Made by a program: the position numbers and the translations under genes. From contig JAQBVM010000018.1 of the NCBI GenBank assembly GCA_027623095.1, positions 1 to 40,530 of the forward strand: a stretch of 40,530 bases of DNA, given 5' to 3'. This document shows, one piece after another, positions 37,554-40,530 of this stretch (position 1 is its first letter; each line of letters opens with the position of its first letter). The DNA is from Verrucomicrobiota bacterium (GTDB lineage: Bacteria > Verrucomicrobiota > Verrucomicrobiia > Limisphaerales > SIBE01). The notes beneath the pieces were generated by a model. It saw only the letters and a program-made list of their open reading frames with translations. It was not told the DNA's origin and did not search any database.

Positions 37554-37560
37554 CTCCTTT
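37554..37560 (-). promoter_or_regulatory. Ribosome binding site that decides a GTG start
   Basis: AAAGGAG on the minus strand, six bases before the GTG at 37545-37547. It fixes the non-ATG start of the HEAT-cupredoxin-cytochrome gene, and the signal peptide begins immediately after it. Confidence 0.7.
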
Positions 37561-37813
37561 GAAAATTGTCAGTAAACCGAGTTCACAGAGAATTCTATCC
37601 CGTGGCCGCGTTCACGATTCGGAAATCGCAATTCGTGACCTTGAATCCTGGCGGGGCGACACTTCCGCCTACGCGGCACGCCACATCGCCGCTTCGGCGC
37701 GAAGGAGGACATGGAGCCTGAAATGTGTAAGCCCTTGCAAATCAACGAAACGATTTCCGGGTTCGTCGAGAGATTTTTCCGAAGTCTTTCGCGCTTTGAA
37801 CCACTGAACTGCT

Positions 37814-38001
37814 GCGCCTCACAGAGGCGCGCGCCGGAGCGCGGGTCTGTGACCCGCAGCAATATCAAGTTTATGGGGAGTGAAAATGTCAAACGAACGG
37901 ACAGAAAAGGTGGCCATGAACCGAGACATGTCCATAGCGCCGATTGGTAATCGGCTGTGCCGCGGGTTGCCAACCCGCGATACCGCGGACTGCTAGTCCG
38001 C
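37814..38001. repeat. Array of five 7-bp-stem, 3-nt-loop hairpins
   Basis: Five perfect small hairpins with different sequences but one geometry: GCGCCTC-ACA-GAGGCGC (37814-37830), GCGGGTC-TGT-GACCCGC (37841-37857), GCCGATT-GGT-AATCGGC (37939-37955), GCGGGTT-GCC-AACCCGC (37962-37978) and GCGGACT-GCT-AGTCCGC (37985-38001). The last three are centred exactly 23 bases apart with 6-base spacers (TGTGCC, GATACC). A weaker 5-bp hairpin (CGCCG-CTT-CGGCG) lies at 37687-37699. Such hairpin arrays are, to my knowledge, frequent between genes in Verrucomicrobia. Function is unknown: mobile palindrome, mRNA stabiliser or terminator are options. Confidence 0.75.
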
Positions 38002-38169
38002 TCTACACTGACGTGCCGGTTCATTTGGTAGAGCATTTGCAGGTGAATTCCGCTGTGTCAACTTTCCCGGCGCCCGCCCCGATTGGGGAGCTCGATCAAA
38101 ACTTGTATCGTGCGGCAGATTTGTCATGTTTTCCGCCCGATGACCGAACTGTGTCGTTGGACGTGAATC

Positions 38170-38904
38170 ATGGTTAGCATCTTCGAATTAATGAACTCTT
38201 GGACCGTTTCGTTTTTTGTTCCGCCTCGATCTTGGATCGCGTGGATCGGAATGGTTCTGTTGGGAGGTATCCGGATTTCCGCCGCGGAATCGGAAAACCA
38301 CGGCACCGGTTCTTTACGTTCCGGAAAGGAGATTTTTCAGGCGTGTCAGTTGTGCCACAGCACAAAGGAAATGCAGCGCGGCCCGATATTGGACGGTCTT
38401 CCAGAGTGGTACGTCGCGAGCCAACTGCGGAAGTTTAAGATGGGTATCCGAGGAGGTCTCGCCGAAAACCGTTCGGCGGCGTTGATGGTGCCGGTCATGA
38501 GCACGTTGAAGAGCGATGACGAAATACAGCGGGTGGCTGAGTATATTGCCGGTCTGCCGGCGAAACCGCATTTGCTCGTCATTCGCGGGGACAAGAAACT
38601 TGGGAAAATGATCTACACGCGCTGCATTCCCTGCCATGGACTCGGTGGCGAAGGGAATCCCGCGGCAAAAGCGCCTCCGATCAATTTTTTGGAAGATTGG
38701 TATCTGCTGGACCAACTGCGAAAATTCCAGCGAGGCTGGCGGGGTTACGACGATCGGGATATTGAAGCCAAGTTGATGGCGCTCGGGGTGAAACCGATGA
38801 CGACACAGGAATTGAGGAACGTGGTCCGATATATCGCCGAGGATTTGGCCGAAGTTCCGCCGTTGAAGCCGGTACAACCTGCCACGCGGACGCTCGCGCA
38901 ATGA
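38170..38904 (+). CDS. Exported diheme cytochrome c
   Basis: 244 residues, ATG at 38170. A hydrophobic N-terminal segment (SWIAWIGMVLLGGIRISAA, about 21-39) acts as signal peptide or anchor. Two class I cytochrome c domains follow, each with a heme site: Cys59-x-x-Cys62-His63 (CQLCH) and Cys152-x-x-Cys155-His156 (CIPCH). Each half repeats the pattern LP-E/D-W-Y-x-x-x-Q-L-R-K-F and later has a possible axial Met (VPVMST; VKPMTT). This fits c4-like diheme electron carriers in the periplasm. Its stop codon overlaps the start of the ABC ATPase gene (ATGA), so translation is probably coupled, an unexpected partnership. It may exchange electrons with the neighbouring copper-heme fusion protein (inference from position). 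Confidence 0.9.
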   Translation: MVSIFELMNSWTVSFFVPPRSWIAWIGMVLLGGIRISAAESENHGTGSLRSGKEIFQACQLCHSTKEMQRGPILDGLPEWYVASQLRKFKMGIRGGLAENRSAALMVPVMSTLKSDDEIQRVAEYIAGLPAKPHLLVIRGDKKLGKMIYTRCIPCHGLGGEGNPAAKAPPINFLEDWYLLDQLRKFQRGWRGYDDRDIEAKLMALGVKPMTTQELRNVVRYIAEDLAEVPPLKPVQPATRTLAQ

Positions 38905-40031
38905 GTGCTGTTGAACTCAAGGATGTCACCAAGGTTTTCTACGGCGAGAAGGGCGCCCCAATATCCGCCCTAAATAAGATAAATCTCGATGTGCGACAGG
39001 GAGAACTTATGGTTTTGGTCGGTCCGTCCGGCTGTGGAAAGTCCACTTTGCTGCGGATGATAGCAGGGTTGGAAACCGTGACCGAGGGGCTGATCGAAAT
39101 TGAGGGTCGCGTCGTGAACCGGATTCCGCCGAAAGACCGCGACGTGGCCATGGTTTTTCAGAACTTCGCGTTGTTCCCCTACATGACGGTGTTTGAAAAC
39201 ATGGCGTTCGGTTTGAAGTTTCGAAAGATCCCGAAAAGGGAAATCCAAAGACGGGTCGGCGCCGCGGCGGAGATCCTTCACGTAAGCGAGCTCATGGACA
39301 GGAAACCCAAGGAGTTGTCGGGTGGCCAGCGGCAGCGGGTAGCGGTTGGCCGGGCGATCGTCTGCGAGCCCAAAGTTTTCTTGTTCGATGAACCCCTCTC
39401 CAACCTCGACGCCAAAATGCGGACCCAGATGCGGGCGGAGATTGCCAGGATTCACAGCCAATTGCGCGCAACGATGATTTTCGTGACTCACGATCAGACA
39501 GAGGCAATGACGCTGGGCGAACGAATCTGCGTCTTGGATAAGGGCATCGTGATGCAGGTCGGGAAACCAATGGAGCTGTATCGAAATCCTAAAAACAAGT
39601 TCGTCGCCGACTTCATCGGTAACCCGGGAATGAACTTCCTTAAGGGCCGTATCGACCGAATCGAGGATCGGTATATCTTCGTACCTGCCGACGTGGAATG
39701 TCCTGGGAATTCGATTCCCATCGTGGTGAAATATCTCGAAACGCGGGAACATTTTCCGAAGGAAAATGTCGAGTTGGGGGTTCGCCCCGAGGACATCGGA
39801 GTGTTTGATGCGGCAGACGCGGCGAATGAACCGGCGACCCTTCCGGCGACTGTCGAATACTGCGAACCGCTTGGACACGAGACTCTCATCTATCTGCGCG
39901 TTGGTTCGTCACTGCTGACAGCGCGTCGTCCTTCGGACCAGGGGGAACTGCCCGCAGGTTCCGTCCGTATCCGCATCGATTTGGATCGGATTCAATTCTT
40001 CGATCCCCGCACACAGCAGTCTATCCAGTAA
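38901..40031 (+). CDS. ABC transporter ATP-binding protein, MalK/UgpC type
   Basis: 376 residues; the ATG at 38901 overlaps the TGA of the preceding cytochrome gene. Seen: Walker A GPSGCGKST (41-49), Q-loop FQNFALFPYMTVFENMAFGL, signature LSGGQ (139-143), Walker B FLFDEP with Asp163-Glu164, and the switch His in VTHDQTEAM. The C-terminal third (about 240-370) is the TOBE/OB region of the sugar-importer ATPases, with the usual ADFIGNPGMNFL and VELGVRPEDIGV. Predicted role: power a carbohydrate or glycerol-phosphate importer from the cytoplasmic side. No permease or binding protein is within the window, so the partners may lie downstream or elsewhere; such ATPases can serve several importers. 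Confidence 0.93.
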   Translation: MSAVELKDVTKVFYGEKGAPISALNKINLDVRQGELMVLVGPSGCGKSTLLRMIAGLETVTEGLIEIEGRVVNRIPPKDRDVAMVFQNFALFPYMTVFENMAFGLKFRKIPKREIQRRVGAAAEILHVSELMDRKPKELSGGQRQRVAVGRAIVCEPKVFLFDEPLSNLDAKMRTQMRAEIARIHSQLRATMIFVTHDQTEAMTLGERICVLDKGIVMQVGKPMELYRNPKNKFVADFIGNPGMNFLKGRIDRIEDRYIFVPADVECPGNSIPIVVKYLETREHFPKENVELGVRPEDIGVFDAADAANEPATLPATVEYCEPLGHETLIYLRVGSSLLTARRPSDQGELPAGSVRIRIDLDRIQFFDPRTQQSIQ

Positions 40032-40530
40032 CAGAATTCAAGAGCCGACGGCTGGGGATCCGCACCGAATGACGAAGCGCTATGGCGAAACCGGCCTTCC
40101 AAATAACTCGTCTGGAAGGCGCGCGGCAGGAATCGGTTAGAAAAGCCTTTATTTTGGGCTCGCGCGCGAGAACGAGGTAGTTACTTTTCCCGAACAGACC
40201 CTTAGAGCCTGTTTTGAAAATGGAGCGCGGCTGTGTCGAAGACCAGCCACAGCACATGAAGAGATTCCAAACGCTCGAGGTTTTGTGGGTTGCTGCGGCT
40301 GGTCGAGGACGTCAGCTATAAGCCGCGCTCCGGGTTTTCAAAACACGCTCTTAGGGGCAGCACAGGCTCCGACTGAGGATCGTTCAATCGTGGGAAAGAT
40401 CGATGAGATTGGTTTTACAGCATCCTGATTGGTTGATCGGGCTCTTTTCATAACGGTGGGGCGACAGTCTCTGGAGCCCTGCTATGAGAAGCGTCAAGCG
40501 TCGATTTCTCGGGTTTTAGTTTAATGGTTC
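40032..40530. other. Intergenic tail with no gene seen
   Basis: 499 bases after the ABC ATPase gene to the end of the window. Besides the inverted-repeat element (40198-40356) it holds a short imperfect hairpin, CCTTCCA with TGGAAGG, at about 40095-40121, which lacks a T-run and is a weak terminator candidate. The last 170 bases show no open frame of coding character and no recognised RNA gene. Confidence 0.5.
40198..40356. repeat. Inverted-repeat element (MITE-like palindrome)
   Basis: Two arms of about 60 bases (40198-40255 and 40291-40356) are imperfect inverted copies around a centre of about 35 bases. Shared blocks are TGTTTTGAAAA, GGAGCGCGGCT and GACCAGCC(A/G)CAGCA. The outermost bases (CCCTTAGAGC against CCCCTAAGAGC in reverse complement) also match. 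There is no coding capacity. It could be a non-autonomous transposon relic or a large intergenic palindrome; a related short piece, GGAGCGCGG with CCCGCAGCA, occurs at 37835-37860. Confidence 0.65.

Larger units (their letters stand above)
37548..38169. other. Intergenic region between divergent cytochrome genes, repeat-filled
   Basis: 622 bases between the divergent copper-heme fusion gene and the diheme cytochrome gene. Apart from the ribosome binding site at 37554-37560 and the hairpin repeats, I see no gene. Open frames here translate the hairpins and are not protein-like. Promoters for both flanking genes must lie at its two ends, but no clear -35/-10 pair could be picked out. Confidence 0.6.

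Noticed and set aside
37814-38001. CRISPR array
   Set aside because: The units are palindromes of different sequence with 6-base spacers; no identical direct repeats, no 30-40-base spacers and no cas genes.
37569-38036. A 155-codon open frame on the minus strand
   Set aside because: It translates the hairpin repeats (giving YRGLATRGTADYQSAL-like peptide), lacks a ribosome binding site and has no protein-like composition. This kind of frame arises from the repeat itself.
40021-40257. A 78-codon open frame on the minus strand after the ABC ATPase gene
   Set aside because: It runs through one arm of the inverted-repeat element and the end of the ATPase gene, with no ribosome binding site or recognisable motif.

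Overview
The window reads as chromosome from a Verrucomicrobiota-like bacterium (Pedosphaera/Limisphaerales type). The evidence is a set of family hallmarks: a glycine-rich secretin, large secreted proteins that share a short C-terminal module ending in F/YYR, a PEP-CTERM protein, an arylsulfatase, a cytochrome c of the kind common in Planctomycetes and Verrucomicrobia, and intergenic GC-rich hairpin repeats. No rRNA, tRNA, IS transposase or CRISPR array was found. Taxonomy is inferred from these features only.

Bases 1-14022 hold a plus-strand run: the 3' part of a secretin gene, four secreted or surface proteins (a seven-repeat predicted beta-propeller, a glycine-rich protein, an adhesin-like protein and a subtilisin-family protease), then coaE and a ClpX-like AAA+ ATPase with a duplicated C-terminal domain. 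A PEP-CTERM gene on the minus strand (ended by a clear terminator) and an anchored coiled-coil protein follow, up to 16342.

Bases 16383-32629 are the most interesting part. Three minus-strand proteins fuse a receiver domain to a histidine-kinase core, one of them lacking the catalytic histidine. Divergent from them is a 7.8-kb gene for a fatty acyl-AMP ligase/polyketide synthase (FAAL-ACP-KS-AT-cMT-KR-ACP). Facing it is a two-gene operon for a PhcB-like methyltransferase and a six-TM double-kinase hybrid sensor. The gene content parallels the phcBSRQ quorum-sensing locus of Ralstonia (a methyltransferase making 3-hydroxy fatty acid methyl ester, a sensor kinase, and receiver-kinase fusions), with a dedicated lipid-polyketide synthase added. 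I propose, as inference, a self-contained lipid signal synthesis and sensing system. The synthase carries two potentially disabling changes: an in-frame TAG inside the FAAL domain and Ser-to-Gly in the acyltransferase GHSxG motif.

Bases 32789-40031 hold a metallophosphoesterase, a small acidic protein, a sulfatase, a HEAT-cupredoxin-cytochrome c fusion, a diheme cytochrome c and an overlapping MalK-type ABC ATPase. Two non-coding stretches contain repeats: a tandem array of 7-bp-stem/3-nt-loop hairpins (37814-38001) and a 159-bp inverted-repeat element (40198-40356).
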